Assembly: GCF_039548895.1 (NCBI RefSeq)
Contig: NZ_JBCLVG010000001.1
Reading direction: 5' to 3' (one strand)
Length of the DNA stretch: 64,000 nucleotides
Source of the DNA: Orlajensenia stereocauli
Lineage (GTDB): Bacteria; Actinomycetota; Actinomycetes; Actinomycetales; Microbacteriaceae
The notes under the pieces are model-generated. The model was not told where the DNA came from. It saw only the letters and a program-made list of their open reading frames with translations, and ran no database searches. Below, one piece after another: positions 41,397 to 50,867 of the stretch. The stretch's first letter is position 1; every line of letters begins with the position of its first letter. A program made the position numbers and the translations under genes.

Positions 41397-42290
41397 TCAG
41401 TGAGCGACGTTGGCCGGTTGGTTCCGTCTGACCAGCCGTGACACCCCGGCCACGATCGCGACGATGATCAGACCGAGAACGAGCCCGAAGACGGCCGACA
41501 CTGCAGTGTCAGCCAGCCAGACGACGACGGGCCCGGCAGCCTCGATCGCGTGCGTCGCCGACTCGAGGATGTCGTGGGGCGCGGTCCAGAACGTCTCGCC
41601 CAGGTTCGCGATCACCAGGTGCCCGCCCACCCACAGCATGGCGACGGTGCCGACGATGCTGATCACGCGGAACACGGCAGGCATCGACGCCACGATGCGG
41701 GCACCGCTGCGTCGCACGCCCTTCGCGGGACTCTTCATCAGTCTCAGTCCGATGTCATCGATCTTGACCAGCAGCCCGACTGTGCCGTAGACGAGCACAG
41801 TCATGCCGAGTCCGATGGCGGCCAGCGCTGCGAGTGTCATCCAGATCCCGAAATCGGGATCGAGGCTGTCGAGCGCGATGAGCATGATCTCTGTACTGAG
41901 AATGAGGTCGGTGCGGATGGCGCCGAACACGAGTTTGCGCTCGTCGCGCGGCTCTGCCGCCTCACTGGTGTGATGGGCGCCGAACCATTCGGTGACCTTC
42001 TCCGCACCCTCGAAGCACAGGTACGTGCCGCCGATGATGAGGAGGAAGGGCAGCACCCAGGGCGCGAAGGCCGAGAGCAGCAGTGCGACCGGGATGATGA
42101 TGACGAACTTGTTGAAGAGGCTGCCGAGCGCGATGCGCCAGACGACCGGTAGTTCGCGCGCTGGCGTGAGGCCCTGGACGTACTGCGGTGTGACGGCGGC
42201 ATCATCGATGACGACGCCGGCGGTCTTCGCACTCGCTTTGAGGGCGGCGGTGAGGACATCGTCCACGATCGCGAGCAAGCCGACCGACAT
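41397..42290 (-). CDS. DUF808 family membrane protein (YedI-like)
   Basis: A 297-residue inner-membrane protein. MSVGLLAIVDDVLTAALKAS and KTAGVVIDDAAVTPQYVQGL are the DUF808 N-terminal signature. LPVVWRIALGSLFNKFVIII, TYLCFEGAEKV and RTDLILSTEIMLIALDSL are the other conserved blocks. About six transmembrane helices are visible. AAGGAGA lies 7 nt before the ATG. The role of the family is not known. E. coli YedI is the usual reference. Confidence 0.9.
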   Translation of the reverse strand: MSVGLLAIVDDVLTAALKASAKTAGVVIDDAAVTPQYVQGLTPARELPVVWRIALGSLFNKFVIIIPVALLLSAFAPWVLPFLLIIGGTYLCFEGAEKVTEWFGAHHTSEAAEPRDERKLVFGAIRTDLILSTEIMLIALDSLDPDFGIWMTLAALAAIGLGMTVLVYGTVGLLVKIDDIGLRLMKSPAKGVRRSGARIVASMPAVFRVISIVGTVAMLWVGGHLVIANLGETFWTAPHDILESATHAIEAAGPVVVWLADTAVSAVFGLVLGLIIVAIVAGVSRLVRRNQPANVAH

Positions 42291-42443
42291 GTGTGTTTCT
42301 CCTTGGGCGAGAGCGCTGACCTGCTGTCAGGGCGTCGACAACGGTGCCCACAGTATCGTGGCGGGCGCGGGATTCCACTGGCCATCCCGGCCGCACGCTG
42401 GAATGCAGTGCCCATTGTCAGCGAGCGGACGCGGTGACACCGG

Positions 42444-45071
42444 TCACCACTCAGCGAGTGCCCGCCGCAGTGTGACCATGTCGGAGTCGGGAAGTGCGAG
42501 CGCGATCGCCTCGCCGACAGTGAGGTCTGCGCCCTGGCTTTCGCCGGCCGCGACCGCCGCCGGATCGGCCTCGCGCGCCGCGTCCAGCTGAGGGGTATGC
42601 ACCCGGAACGCCTCTGCATCGAAGACGCCGATGCGATGACGGATAACGGCTGCCGCGGCCGAGAGCGCGCCGGCACGCTCTCCATCACCACGAGCGGCCG
42701 CCACGGCGCAGAGTCCCTCGAGCCCGTAGGCGATGCCTTCCTCGTGGTGCAGGCGGATCGAGATCAACAGCGTTCGCACGCACGCGTCCTCGGCGGCATC
42801 CACATCGCCCCGAATCAGCAGCAGTCGCGCCTGATGGTTGCCGGCCACGGAGAGTGTGAAGAGGTCCCCGCTCGCCTCTGCGACCTCCGCGGCGCGGTTG
42901 AAGCGTGTGAGTGCGTCGTCCGGCGAGCCGAGCAACCATGCCAGGCGCCCGCGCGAGACCTCGGTGATCGCCTCGGCCCAGGTGTTGCCGACAGCGTGTT
43001 GGCGCTCGGCAGCGTCGGCGAGCTCCCGCCCCGCCGTCTTCACGTCGGGTGTCGGCAGCTGAAGTCGCGCCGTCGCGCGTGCGGCGAGCGCCATCGACGC
43101 CGCATCCTCATCGCCGCTCTCGGTGAACAGTCGCAGGCATTCGGCCAGGCCGGCCACCACGCCCTCCGAGGGCCTCTGCCACATCTCTCCCCACAGGGCC
43201 AGGAACCAGGCGACCGCTCTGGTGTGCTGCGTGATCGGCAGCTCCTTGCCCAGCAGCTCGAGCATCCAGACTCGCACCTCGGCGAAGAATCCCGCGATCC
43301 ACCAGTAGATGAGCAGGTTCCAGGCGAAATCACCGGCGTCATCGAGGCGGTCGGTGTAGATCAGGTGGCGCACCGCCGCGCGCAGGTTGGGCAGCTCCAG
43401 TCCCAGCTGCGCGACGGCATCGGCCTGCCCGAGACCACGCAGCTGCGGAGCGGTGCGGGCGACGAAGTCGCGGTAGTAGTCGGCGTGCGCCGCGCGCATG
43501 GCATCAGCGTCTCCGGCGACCTTCAGACGACCGAGGGCGTACTCGCGCACGAGGGCGAGCAGCGAGAAGACCACCCGGCCGTCGATCTCGCTCTGCTTCA
43601 CGAGTGAGGCGTCGACGAGTGACTCCAGACTGTCCAGCGCCATCCCGTCCCACCGGCGGCCGGCGCCCAGCGCCTCGACGGCCTCGAGCGTGAAGCGTGT
43701 GGCGAAGACTCCGAGGTCCTCCAGCAGCGCGCGGTGGGCTTCGGGCAGCAGGCTCACGCCCCAGTCGATCGTCGCCCGCATGGTGCTGTGCCGCTCGGGC
43801 ATGTCGCGCACCGTGGCTGTGAGCAGCGGCAGGCTCCGCTCGAGACGCTCGGCGATGCCGCGCGGTGTCAGCAGCCTGACCTTCGCCGCCGCCAGTTCGA
43901 TGGCCAGCGGCAGGCCCTCGAGGCGTCGGCAGATGTCGGCGATGTCCGGTGCGTTCTCCTCAGTGATCGCGAAACCGGGTTTCACGGCCGTCGCTCGGTC
44001 GACGAAGAGCATGCAGGCCGCGGAACGCAGTGTGCGGTCGAGGGTGGCAGCGCCGACGCCTTCGGGCGTCGACAGCGCGCCGACCTCGTAGACCTGTTCC
44101 CCGCGGATCCGCAGCACGATGCGGCTCGTCACCAGGAACGTGGCGAGCGGTGCCGCCGCGTAGAGGCGCACCAGCACCGGTGCGGCATCCACGATCTGCT
44201 CGAAGTTGTCGAGCACGATGAGCACATGGCGCCCCGCCAGCGCGTGCGCGATGCGCTCTTCGAGGGCGGCTTCGCCGTTGTCGCGTATGCCGAGGGTGTA
44301 GGCGATCGTGGGAACCAGCAGGCCCGGCTCGAGCACGCCCTCGAGCAGTGCGAAGTAGATGCCGTCGGGGAAGAGGTCCTCGACGGCACGCGCCGTCTCG
44401 ATCGCCAGTCGACTCTTGCCTATCCCGCCTGGCCCGATCATGCTGACGACTCGGCTCTCGCCGTGGCGCAGCAGGTCGCGCAGTCGCTCGAGGTCGCCCT
44501 CACGGCCGATCGTCGCGGTGTACGCAACCGGGATCTTCTCGATCGCCGAGGGCGTCGCCGCCGACAGCTCGGTGTCACCGGCGACCCGGGAGTCATCGAA
44601 CCTCTCAGCGAGCAGCGCCGCGAGGTCGCCGGCGACCTGGTCTTCGAGGTCGGCCGCGCTCTCGAACGGGAGGTACGCGGCGGTGTCGTCGGATCGGATG
44701 CGGTCGATCAGACCGTCGAGCCGCGCATCGCGCTGCGTCGACGCCTTGATGTAGATCAGCTTCGGCATCGACTTCGGCGCGAGGTTGTACTCGTCCTCGA
44801 GGCCGGAGACGTTCTCGTCGGGCGCGACCCAGCCGTAGCTGTCGCCGTAGATGCCGATGAACACGTCTGATTGCGCCAGATAGGCGCGGTACAGGGCTCG
44901 TGGTGGGTGAGGACGCGCGCCCAACTCGAACATCACGGGCGCGAGGCGTAGCCGCTCGATCGCCGCACGCACCGCGTGCCGCTCGTCCGCGAGCTCTCGA
45001 AGTGTCGAGCTCACGAACACCCGGATCCGCTGATCGGGTGTGCGGATCGCGGGCCTGACGGGCCCTGTCAT
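42444..45071 (-). CDS. DUF4062 / NB-ARC / TPR STAND ATPase
   Basis: An 875-residue signal-transduction ATPase with numerous domains. Residues 15-110 are DUF4062, a TIR-like fold (RIRVFVSSTLRELADERHAV, then FIGIYGDSYG). Residues 185-480 form an NB-ARC-type NTPase with P-loop IGPGGIGKS (212-220) and Walker B HVLIVLDNFEQI (282-293). The motif GLPLAIELAAAKVRLLTPRG follows, and residues 500-850 are TPR-like helices. No DNA-binding domain closes the protein. The architecture matches bacterial NLR-like proteins. The ATG at 45071 follows CATGAT-N6, a possible leaderless start. The gene stands alone. Confidence 0.85.
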   Translation of the reverse strand: MTGPVRPAIRTPDQRIRVFVSSTLRELADERHAVRAAIERLRLAPVMFELGARPHPPRALYRAYLAQSDVFIGIYGDSYGWVAPDENVSGLEDEYNLAPKSMPKLIYIKASTQRDARLDGLIDRIRSDDTAAYLPFESAADLEDQVAGDLAALLAERFDDSRVAGDTELSAATPSAIEKIPVAYTATIGREGDLERLRDLLRHGESRVVSMIGPGGIGKSRLAIETARAVEDLFPDGIYFALLEGVLEPGLLVPTIAYTLGIRDNGEAALEERIAHALAGRHVLIVLDNFEQIVDAAPVLVRLYAAAPLATFLVTSRIVLRIRGEQVYEVGALSTPEGVGAATLDRTLRSAACMLFVDRATAVKPGFAITEENAPDIADICRRLEGLPLAIELAAAKVRLLTPRGIAERLERSLPLLTATVRDMPERHSTMRATIDWGVSLLPEAHRALLEDLGVFATRFTLEAVEALGAGRRWDGMALDSLESLVDASLVKQSEIDGRVVFSLLALVREYALGRLKVAGDADAMRAAHADYYRDFVARTAPQLRGLGQADAVAQLGLELPNLRAAVRHLIYTDRLDDAGDFAWNLLIYWWIAGFFAEVRVWMLELLGKELPITQHTRAVAWFLALWGEMWQRPSEGVVAGLAECLRLFTESGDEDAASMALAARATARLQLPTPDVKTAGRELADAAERQHAVGNTWAEAITEVSRGRLAWLLGSPDDALTRFNRAAEVAEASGDLFTLSVAGNHQARLLLIRGDVDAAEDACVRTLLISIRLHHEEGIAYGLEGLCAVAAARGDGERAGALSAAAAVIRHRIGVFDAEAFRVHTPQLDAAREADPAAVAAGESQGADLTVGEAIALALPDSDMVTLRRALAEW

Positions 45072-45228
45072 GTGCATATCATGGCGCGACCAGCGGTTGT
45101 AGCGCCACGGTTTGGCGTGAATTGGTGCGATCACGCACTCGCCATGCTCAACACCTCCGCGCCCTGCACTGACACCTGCCCTGCCCGAATGCTGGTCCGC
45201 TCTCGGAGAGTCGCCACCGCTCCCGGGT

Positions 45229-45234
45229 TAGGCT
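45229..45234 (+). promoter_or_regulatory. -10 box TAGGCT of a leaderless gene
   Basis: TAGGCT ends 6 nt before the ATG at 45241, and the following CGGGC is shared with the box at 46177-46182 in front of the membrane-protein gene. No Shine-Dalgarno is present at either start. Confidence 0.5.
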
Positions 45235-45240
45235 CGGGCG

Positions 45241-45801
45241 ATGCACACGATCTACCTTGTGCGGCACGCTGAAGCGGAGCCCGGTGAAGCAACTGATCCC
45301 GGCCTGTCAGCGGCGGGTCGGGAACAGGCGCGGGCATTGGGGCGTCGGCTTGCGGTCGAGCCGATTCGCACCGTGCTTCACAGCCCGAAGGCCCGCGCTG
45401 CGCAGACGGCGCTCACAGTGGCGGCCCACCTGCCGTCTGCCCATGTGGAAGCCACCGACCTTCTGGACGATCGGACGGCAGTGCCGTCTGCCTCCCGCCT
45501 TCGCGAGTACCCGCCTCATCGCCATGCCTGGCTCGCGGAGGTGCCCGAAGTCGAGCAAGACATCGACGGGCACTGGATGACGAGTGCCTGGAACCAGCTC
45601 TCGGCGCCGGGCCCGGAGGGGGCCGTGCTGCTCGTCACCCACGCATTCGTCGTGGGGTGGTTCGTCAGGGAGGTGCTGGGCGCTCCCGCGGAAGCGTGGT
45701 TGCGACTGATGCCGGTCCTGAACGCGGGGCTATCGATCGTCGCCAGCAACAGTCACGGGGAGCGCACTCTGACACTCTTCAACTCCGTGGACCATCTCTG
45801 A
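45241..45801 (+). CDS. Histidine phosphatase family protein (SixA/PGM-like)
   Basis: A 186-residue phosphatase. IYLVRHAEAEPGEATDPGLS contains the RHA(E) motif with the phosphorylated His near residue 9. LHSPKARAAQTALTVA supplies the second Arg, and VLLVTHAFVVGWFV the second catalytic His with HAF where HG is more usual. It removes phosphate from a small molecule or protein that cannot be specified. The message is probably leaderless. Confidence 0.88.
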   Translation: MHTIYLVRHAEAEPGEATDPGLSAAGREQARALGRRLAVEPIRTVLHSPKARAAQTALTVAAHLPSAHVEATDLLDDRTAVPSASRLREYPPHRHAWLAEVPEVEQDIDGHWMTSAWNQLSAPGPEGAVLLVTHAFVVGWFVREVLGAPAEAWLRLMPVLNAGLSIVASNSHGERTLTLFNSVDHL

Positions 45802-45816
45802 CGGCTCCGATCGTGT

Positions 45817-46032
45817 TCATGATCCACTGAAGAGCACCGGAAGGAGTTGCAGACCGATCGCGCTTGCGACGAATCGATGACGTCGGTTGCTGGTCAGCTG
45901 CGCCACCCAGTCGAAGACTCCGAGATCCACGATCTCGTGAAACCTGCCGGCTCTGTCGTAGACGCCGTAGCCGATGCGGAGCCCGTGGCGCTGTTCCGCC
46001 TCCTCGACGGCGCTCTTCCATCCGTTCATCAT
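45817..46032 (-). pseudogene. Remnant of a small gene, probably frameshifted
   Basis: This frame gives 71 residues with good protein character (WKSAVEEAEQRHGLRIGYGV, then YDRAGRFHEIVDLGVFDW). Immediately upstream, in the next frame, 46025-46093 reads MTLELENVRKRVRLRAWFVV and then DDE, also protein-like. Joining both near 46022-46030 would restore one gene of about 95 codons. That suggests a single-base frameshift, although two separate starts cannot be excluded. No family is recognised. Confidence 0.35.
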
Positions 46033-46189
46033 CCACCACGAACCAAGCCCGCAATCGGACCCGCTTGCGGACGTTCTCCAACTCGAGCGTCACCGCAGAG
46101 TTCGATCTGCGAACGAGCCAGGGGCACCAGGGGTCGCTTGCAGACGGGACGACGAACGGCTCCGCACCAGGGGCGGTAGGCTCGGGCCG

Positions 46190-46591
46190 GTGAGCAATTC
46201 CGACGTCCTGGCGATCACGGTCGAGGTGTTCTCATGGATCGGCTTGGGAATCGGTATCCCACTGTTCGTCAGTGCCTTGATCTGGCGTTCTGGCTCCTGG
46301 AGCTGGCGGAGGGTCGACGTCGAGATCGTGGGACCCGTCGGAGGCGACGGGCCTCTGGCGGCGCGCTGGTTCGCCGACGACCGGTTGCACGAACGCGCAC
46401 TGGCGCCGACCGAGGGCGCAAGCATCCCTGACTTGGACGCCGCCACAGGGTACGCGGACAACCGCGGGCGCCTGCGCTTCAACCGGCACAACGCGGCGTC
46501 CCAGGCGATGTGGACTTTGTCCCTGATCTTCCTCACACTCGGCGTCGTCGCCTTCGTGGTCTCAGTGCTCCTTCCGTTCTTGACAGGATGA
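46190..46591 (+). CDS. Small membrane protein, two transmembrane helices
   Basis: A 133-residue protein. Helix one covers roughly residues 5-28 (EVFSWIGLGIGIPLFVSALI) and the second lies at the C-terminus (MWTLSLIFLTLGVVAFVVSV). Between them is a 70-residue cytoplasmic or external domain with VDVEIVGPVGGDGPLAARWF and YADNRGRLRFNRHNA. The GTG at 46190 has no ribosome site, but TAGGCT (46177-46182) ends 7 nt upstream, so a leaderless message is likely. Function unknown. Confidence 0.7.
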   Translation: MSNSDVLAITVEVFSWIGLGIGIPLFVSALIWRSGSWSWRRVDVEIVGPVGGDGPLAARWFADDRLHERALAPTEGASIPDLDAATGYADNRGRLRFNRHNAASQAMWTLSLIFLTLGVVAFVVSVLLPFLTG

Positions 46592-46657
46592 CAACGGGCG
46601 CGCCGACGCGATGGAGGAGCCGGTTGGCAGCGTGCTCGACAGCCCGGTCGTCACTGG

Positions 46658-48565
46658 TCAGATCTCGACGCGCGATCCCATCAAGATGGTGTGGTCTCGC
46701 GGCAGGTCGAAGTATTGTGCGGCGTCGGCCGCCCCGCGAGCCGTCGCGAGGAAGAGGGGTTTGCGCCAGCGGGCGAGGCCCGGCACATTTCCGCGATGCA
46801 GGTCGATGGTCGAGAGGAAGTAGGTCGCGTCGTCCAACTCGAGCGGCATCTCGAGGCGGTCTGAGCTCAGCGCGCGAAGCGCCTCGGGGATATCGGGTCG
46901 TTCCATGTAGCCGAATCGTGCTTGGACGAGCTCGATGCCATCGTCACTGAAGTTGAGTGGGTCCGTCGTGAACCGCTCCTCGGGCGGGACCGTCGGGGTC
47001 TGCGCGGTCTCGATGGCGAGGATGACCACGTGCTGATGAAGTGACCCGAGATGCTCGACGGTGGAACGCATCGCCAGCGGCGTCGTGACTCTCCCGCGGT
47101 TGAGGTAGATGGCGGTGCCGGGCACCCGAACGACGGCGATCGTGCCGTCGTGAAGCCCTGCGAGGAAGTCGTCCAGCGAACCCTCCTCACGCTCCCGTTG
47201 AGCTGTGACGATCTGGCGTCCCCGGTACCACGTCATCAGGATGAGGTAGGCCACCACGGCGATCACCAAGGGCAGCCAGGCTCCGCTGACGAGCTTCGTG
47301 AGGTTCGCAGCGAAGAACAGCAGCTCGAGGGCGAGCAGCAGCCCGCCGCCGCCGATGATGAGCCACAGCGGCGCGCGCCAGGTCTTGCGAGCGTAGTAGA
47401 GGAACAAGGTCGTGGTGATGGTGATGGTGCCTGTGACGGCCATCCCGAACGCGTAGGCCAGCGCGGCCGACTCGCGGAAGGTGAGGACGAGCACGCCGAC
47501 TGCGATGAGAAGGATCCAGTTGATGATCGGCACGTAGACCTGACCGATGGTGCTTGCCGACGTGTGCTCGATGCGCAGCCTCGGCAGGTAGCCCAGTTGT
47601 ACCAGTTGACGCGCCACGGAGAAGGCACCGGTGATGACCGCCTGCGACGCGATGACGGTCGCGAGCGTGGCCAGTATCACCATCGGAATCTGCAGTGGGC
47701 CCGGGATGAGGAGGAAGAACGGGCTGGACAGGGCGGACCGGTCGTTGAGGATGAGGGCACCTTGGCCGAAGTAGCTGAGGATGCAGGTCGGGAACACGAG
47801 GATCAGCCAGGCACGGGCGATCGGCAGACGCCCGAAATGGCCGAGATCGGCATACAGCGCTTCAGCGCCCGTGATGGCGAGTACGACCGCGGCCAGGGCG
47901 AAGAACGCGATGGATGGATGCGCCACCGCGAACCCGACCGCGTAGGTGGGCGACAACGCGAGCAGGATCTCCGGCTCGCGGGCGATGCCCAGAATCCCGA
48001 AGGCTCCGATCGTCAGGAACCACACGACCATGACCGGCCCGAACAGGCGACTCACCGCTGCAGTTCCGAATCGTTGGAAGAAGAACAGTATGAAGATGAT
48101 GACCAGCGTGATTGGGATGACGAAGTCGGCGAGTTGTGGAGCTGCCACCTTGAGTCCTTCGACGGCGGAGAGCACCGAGATGGCTGGGGTGATCATGCTG
48201 TCCCCGAAGAACAGCGACGCTCCGAAGATGCCGAGGCCCACGAGGATCATCTTCGTGCGGCGCCGACCGCCGACCATCTTCTGCCCGATGAGGGTCAGCA
48301 GCGCCATGATGCCGCCTTCCCCTTCATTGTCGGCGCGCAGGATCAGCCCGACATAGGCGATCGTGACGATCACCGTGACCGACCAGAAGATCAACGAAAC
48401 GATGCCGTACACGCTGTCGATCGAGACGGGAACGGGATGCGGGTCGGCCGGATTGAACGCGGTCTGGATCGTATAGATCGGGCTCGTGCCGATGTCCCCG
48501 AAAACAACACCGAGAGCTCCCACGACGATTGCCGTCTTCGCGAAGCGAGATTCGGCAGCAGCCAT
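46658..48565 (-). CDS. kup: Potassium uptake protein Kup
   Basis: A 635-residue K+:H+ symporter of the KUP/HAK family. AIVVGALGVVFGDIGTSPIY is the family N-terminal signature. NEGEGGIMALLTLIGQKM, SLFFGDSMITPAISVLSAVE and ITGAEALYADLGHFGRLPI are the other hallmark segments. About 12 transmembrane helices end near residue 450. The last 170 residues form the cytoplasmic domain, which begins near GRQIVTAQREREEG. The ATG at 48565 is chosen because CATACT ends 6 nt upstream and the protein then starts like other Kup proteins. An upstream ATG at 48589 is possible. Confidence 0.93.
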   Translation of the reverse strand: MAAAESRFAKTAIVVGALGVVFGDIGTSPIYTIQTAFNPADPHPVPVSIDSVYGIVSLIFWSVTVIVTIAYVGLILRADNEGEGGIMALLTLIGQKMVGGRRRTKMILVGLGIFGASLFFGDSMITPAISVLSAVEGLKVAAPQLADFVIPITLVIIFILFFFQRFGTAAVSRLFGPVMVVWFLTIGAFGILGIAREPEILLALSPTYAVGFAVAHPSIAFFALAAVVLAITGAEALYADLGHFGRLPIARAWLILVFPTCILSYFGQGALILNDRSALSSPFFLLIPGPLQIPMVILATLATVIASQAVITGAFSVARQLVQLGYLPRLRIEHTSASTIGQVYVPIINWILLIAVGVLVLTFRESAALAYAFGMAVTGTITITTTLFLYYARKTWRAPLWLIIGGGGLLLALELLFFAANLTKLVSGAWLPLVIAVVAYLILMTWYRGRQIVTAQREREEGSLDDFLAGLHDGTIAVVRVPGTAIYLNRGRVTTPLAMRSTVEHLGSLHQHVVILAIETAQTPTVPPEERFTTDPLNFSDDGIELVQARFGYMERPDIPEALRALSSDRLEMPLELDDATYFLSTIDLHRGNVPGLARWRKPLFLATARGAADAAQYFDLPRDHTILMGSRVEI

Positions 48566-48766
48566 CGCATCAGTATGTACTGCCGCCATCACCCAGTCCA
48601 CCAGACACCCGGCTCAACGGTTCGGAATTGTTGTCCAATGAATTGGGCGAACATCGCGTTGCATTCGAGTCCGAGCGCCTCACCATCCGGACTGATGCTG
48701 CGCCAGAAGATCAAGGATGGGCCTCGACAGACCCCTACCTCGCGACGGTTCGGACCGAATGAGGAA

Positions 48767-49576
48767 TCACAGCCGCGCAGTTATGGTGATCGCCTGCATG
48801 GTGCTCTCAAGGCGACCTGAGCCGAACCTCGCGACCAAGGCCTGCGCCGCGTCTGCCGTCGCTGCCTGCAGACCGTCGGCTTCGCGCGACTCGATCTCCG
48901 CCCGCACCGGGCTGCCTTGACACACTCCGATCGCCGCATCGAGCGCTGCGTCTGCTCGACTGGGCAGGGTCACCGTCTCGGCGGCGACCTCAGAGAAGCC
49001 GGATTCGATCAGTTCTGAACGGATCAGGTCGACGTCGAAGTACCCGAACGGCACGCGTTCGATGAAGGACGGAGGATCGTCGGGATACCGTGCCGTCAAC
49101 GCTTCCGCGATGATGCGTGTGACGTCGTTGACCGCGAGGCTGTCCCAAACCGTGAATATGAAGGCGCCGTTGCTTGCCAATACTCGGGCGGTTTCTTTGT
49201 ATGCCCGAGTTCGCTCGGGAAAGAACATCACCCCGAACTGGCAGGCGACGAGATCGAAGCTGTTTCCTTCGAAGGGCAGCGCCATCGCGTCGCACTGAGT
49301 CCAGGTGGCGTGACTGGCTCCCCGCGTCGTGGTGGCGACGTCGATCATCGCCTGATTCAGATCCGTGGCCGTGATGGCGGTGTCCTCGCCGAGGATCCGT
49401 TCCAGCTCGCGGGTGACGACCCCGGTACCGGCGGCAGTCTCGAGCAGCCGCCGCGGGGCGAGCGGTTCGATGCGTTGCGCGATGTCAACCGCGTAGGGCT
49501 CGAAGAGCAATGGCGAGAGATAGCGCTCGTACAGGACCGGGATGGAGCCTTCGAAGGCGGCATCAGACCTCGGCAT
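48767..49576 (-). CDS. SAM-dependent methyltransferase (Methyltransf_11/25 type)
   Basis: A 269-residue class I methyltransferase. LLETAAGTGVVTRELERILG is motif I, ITATDLNQAMIDVA motif II, and FDLVACQFGVMFFPERTRAY motif III with the following helix. Small-molecule methylation (UbiE-like group) is likely, but the substrate is not visible. The ATG at 49576 has GAGGAG 6 nt upstream. The 260 bp between this gene and the tRNA-Pro repeat contains no convincing gene. Confidence 0.85.
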   Translation of the reverse strand: MPRSDAAFEGSIPVLYERYLSPLLFEPYAVDIAQRIEPLAPRRLLETAAGTGVVTRELERILGEDTAITATDLNQAMIDVATTTRGASHATWTQCDAMALPFEGNSFDLVACQFGVMFFPERTRAYKETARVLASNGAFIFTVWDSLAVNDVTRIIAEALTARYPDDPPSFIERVPFGYFDVDLIRSELIESGFSEVAAETVTLPSRADAALDAAIGVCQGSPVRAEIESREADGLQAATADAAQALVARFGSGRLESTMQAITITARL

Positions 49577-49844
49577 GATCACTCCTCGTGCAAGGCAGGT
49601 ACGGCTCGGTGCCGACCGGTGCCGGTACGCACAGTATGCGCGTCATTGGAGAGCCGGCGCCAGGGACCACACCCTTCCGGTGCGCCGGGAGGACTGCAAC
49701 GGCCGTGCCAAGTCAGTTCACCGGCTGGGCGTCGGCGCGGTCACGCTTGCTCGCGCCGTTCGGCCAGGAGGAGCCGGTTCGAGAAAGTGGCCGCTGCCTG
49801 GGCACAGTGACGGGTTCTTGATGAGTGGATCATCGTGTACAACC

Positions 49845-49920
49845 AAAAAAGTCCCGGAAACCCTTGAGTTTCCGGGACTTTGCGGTCGGGCTGACAGGAT
49901 TTGAACCTGCGACACCTTGA
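49845..49920. repeat. Left att-like direct repeat (tRNA-Pro 3' end plus terminator)
   Basis: This 76-bp segment matches 56273-56348 with a single mismatch. It holds a displaced 3' part of tRNA-Pro and a copy of its intrinsic terminator (stem 49851-49861 with 49868-49878, T-tract on the minus strand). It is directly followed by the inverted repeat AAGGCT-GT-AGCCTT (49920-49933). It marks the far end of the island. Confidence 0.85.
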
Positions 49921-50052
49921 AGGCTGTAGCCTTAACTCGGTTTTCGCCGAACGTCTCCGAAAACTCGCGGATTCCCTTGTGTTTACAGGGAACCGAGCGG
50001 TTCGCTAGCTCTGATTCTACCCGGTCGTCGGGGGTCCCTCACGGGTCAATCT

Positions 50053-50076
50053 GATGGGTAAATGATGGGATGATCA
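50053..50076 (+). repeat. Left terminal repeat, possible integrase arm site
   Basis: GATGGGT-N4-GATGGG-N-TGATCA here recurs at 56236-56259 in the same orientation, with 19 identical positions of 24. Each copy contains two GATGGG units about 11 bp apart, as expected for arm-type binding sites of a tyrosine recombinase. Confidence 0.5.
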
Positions 50077-50166
50077 CCGGCCGTGTCGTCGCCCCGAGAA
50101 CCGGCACTAGCCAAGGCCAGGCCAGCCGGTCACCCGTGGCGTAACAAGTGCCCGTAAGACGATCCG

Positions 50167-50856
50167 TCAATGGGACAGATCGCCATCTGCCCGGTTCGGA
50201 AGCCGGGCCGTCTCGGAATCAGTGAGCGGTGGACGTCCCGGTATATCCGTCTGGCGACGTATGTATTCGCTTTCGGAGGGTCGGTCGGACAACCACGGCC
50301 ATTCGTCGTCGCGCGGATAGTCCGAAAGCACGGCGTCCTTAAGACCCAGTTCAGTCCGCATGGCATTTCGGAGAACACCCAAGAGGTCTTGCGCGCGGAA
50401 CCAGCCCGGGTAGTAGTTGATGAACGAGCCGCGCTTCTCGAGCACTACGGTGATCTCCATTAAGGCACCGGAGACCCGATCAGCAAGGTCAGCCACTTCA
50501 GCACCCGCCACAAGTTGAACGTCGCTCAGTGCAGGTTGCAGCTTCTCGTCCCAGCGAATGAAGAAGTCCGTGAGTCCCTCCGCGAGGACAGCTTCGTCTT
50601 CGTCGCCAACTTCCTCATCCCCCTGATACGGAAGGAATAGTGCGACACCGTCGATTTCTCGAAGCATCGATTGGCTGAGCACCAGAAACGCTGCATACAC
50701 CTTGCGCCGATCGGCGAGCCAGCGACGATCATCCTCGGCGGCAAGGCGTCGCCGTTCCGCAGACCGCCCTAACCACGTGGTCATCAGCCCGCCCACAATC
50801 GTGCCGATCACACCGAAGCTGCCGGCGACCACGACAGTGAGCAACTCAGGAGACAC
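50167..50856 (-). CDS. Membrane-anchored hypothetical protein
   Basis: A 229-residue protein. One N-terminal transmembrane helix (LLTVVVAGSFGVIGTIVGGL, about 4-24) is followed by TWLGRSAERRRLAAEDDRRW and LADRRKVYAAFLVLSQSML, a pattern frequent in small actinobacterial proteins of unknown role. The rest is helical, with a Pro/Arg/Asp-rich end. The GTG at 50856 is chosen because a -10 box TATTGT (50863-50868) ends 6 nt upstream. That box overlaps the start codon of the divergent gene at 50868. No function can be given. Confidence 0.6.
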   Translation of the reverse strand: MSPELLTVVVAGSFGVIGTIVGGLMTTWLGRSAERRRLAAEDDRRWLADRRKVYAAFLVLSQSMLREIDGVALFLPYQGDEEVGDEDEAVLAEGLTDFFIRWDEKLQPALSDVQLVAGAEVADLADRVSGALMEITVVLEKRGSFINYYPGWFRAQDLLGVLRNAMRTELGLKDAVLSDYPRDDEWPWLSDRPSESEYIRRQTDIPGRPPLTDSETARLPNRADGDLSH

Positions 50857-50867
50857 AAGTCGACAAT

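Noticed and set aside
48628..48762. Protein-like plus-strand segment LGEHRVAFESERLTIRTDAA onward before the methyltransferase gene
   Set aside because: It is too short and has only a TTG start without a ribosome site. It may be a gene fragment, but nothing can be matched.
49880..49920. Second tRNA-Pro gene at the left island end
   Set aside because: Only the acceptor 3' strand, the T-arm and part of the variable region are present. The anticodon and D-arms are replaced by unrelated sequence, so it is an att remnant.
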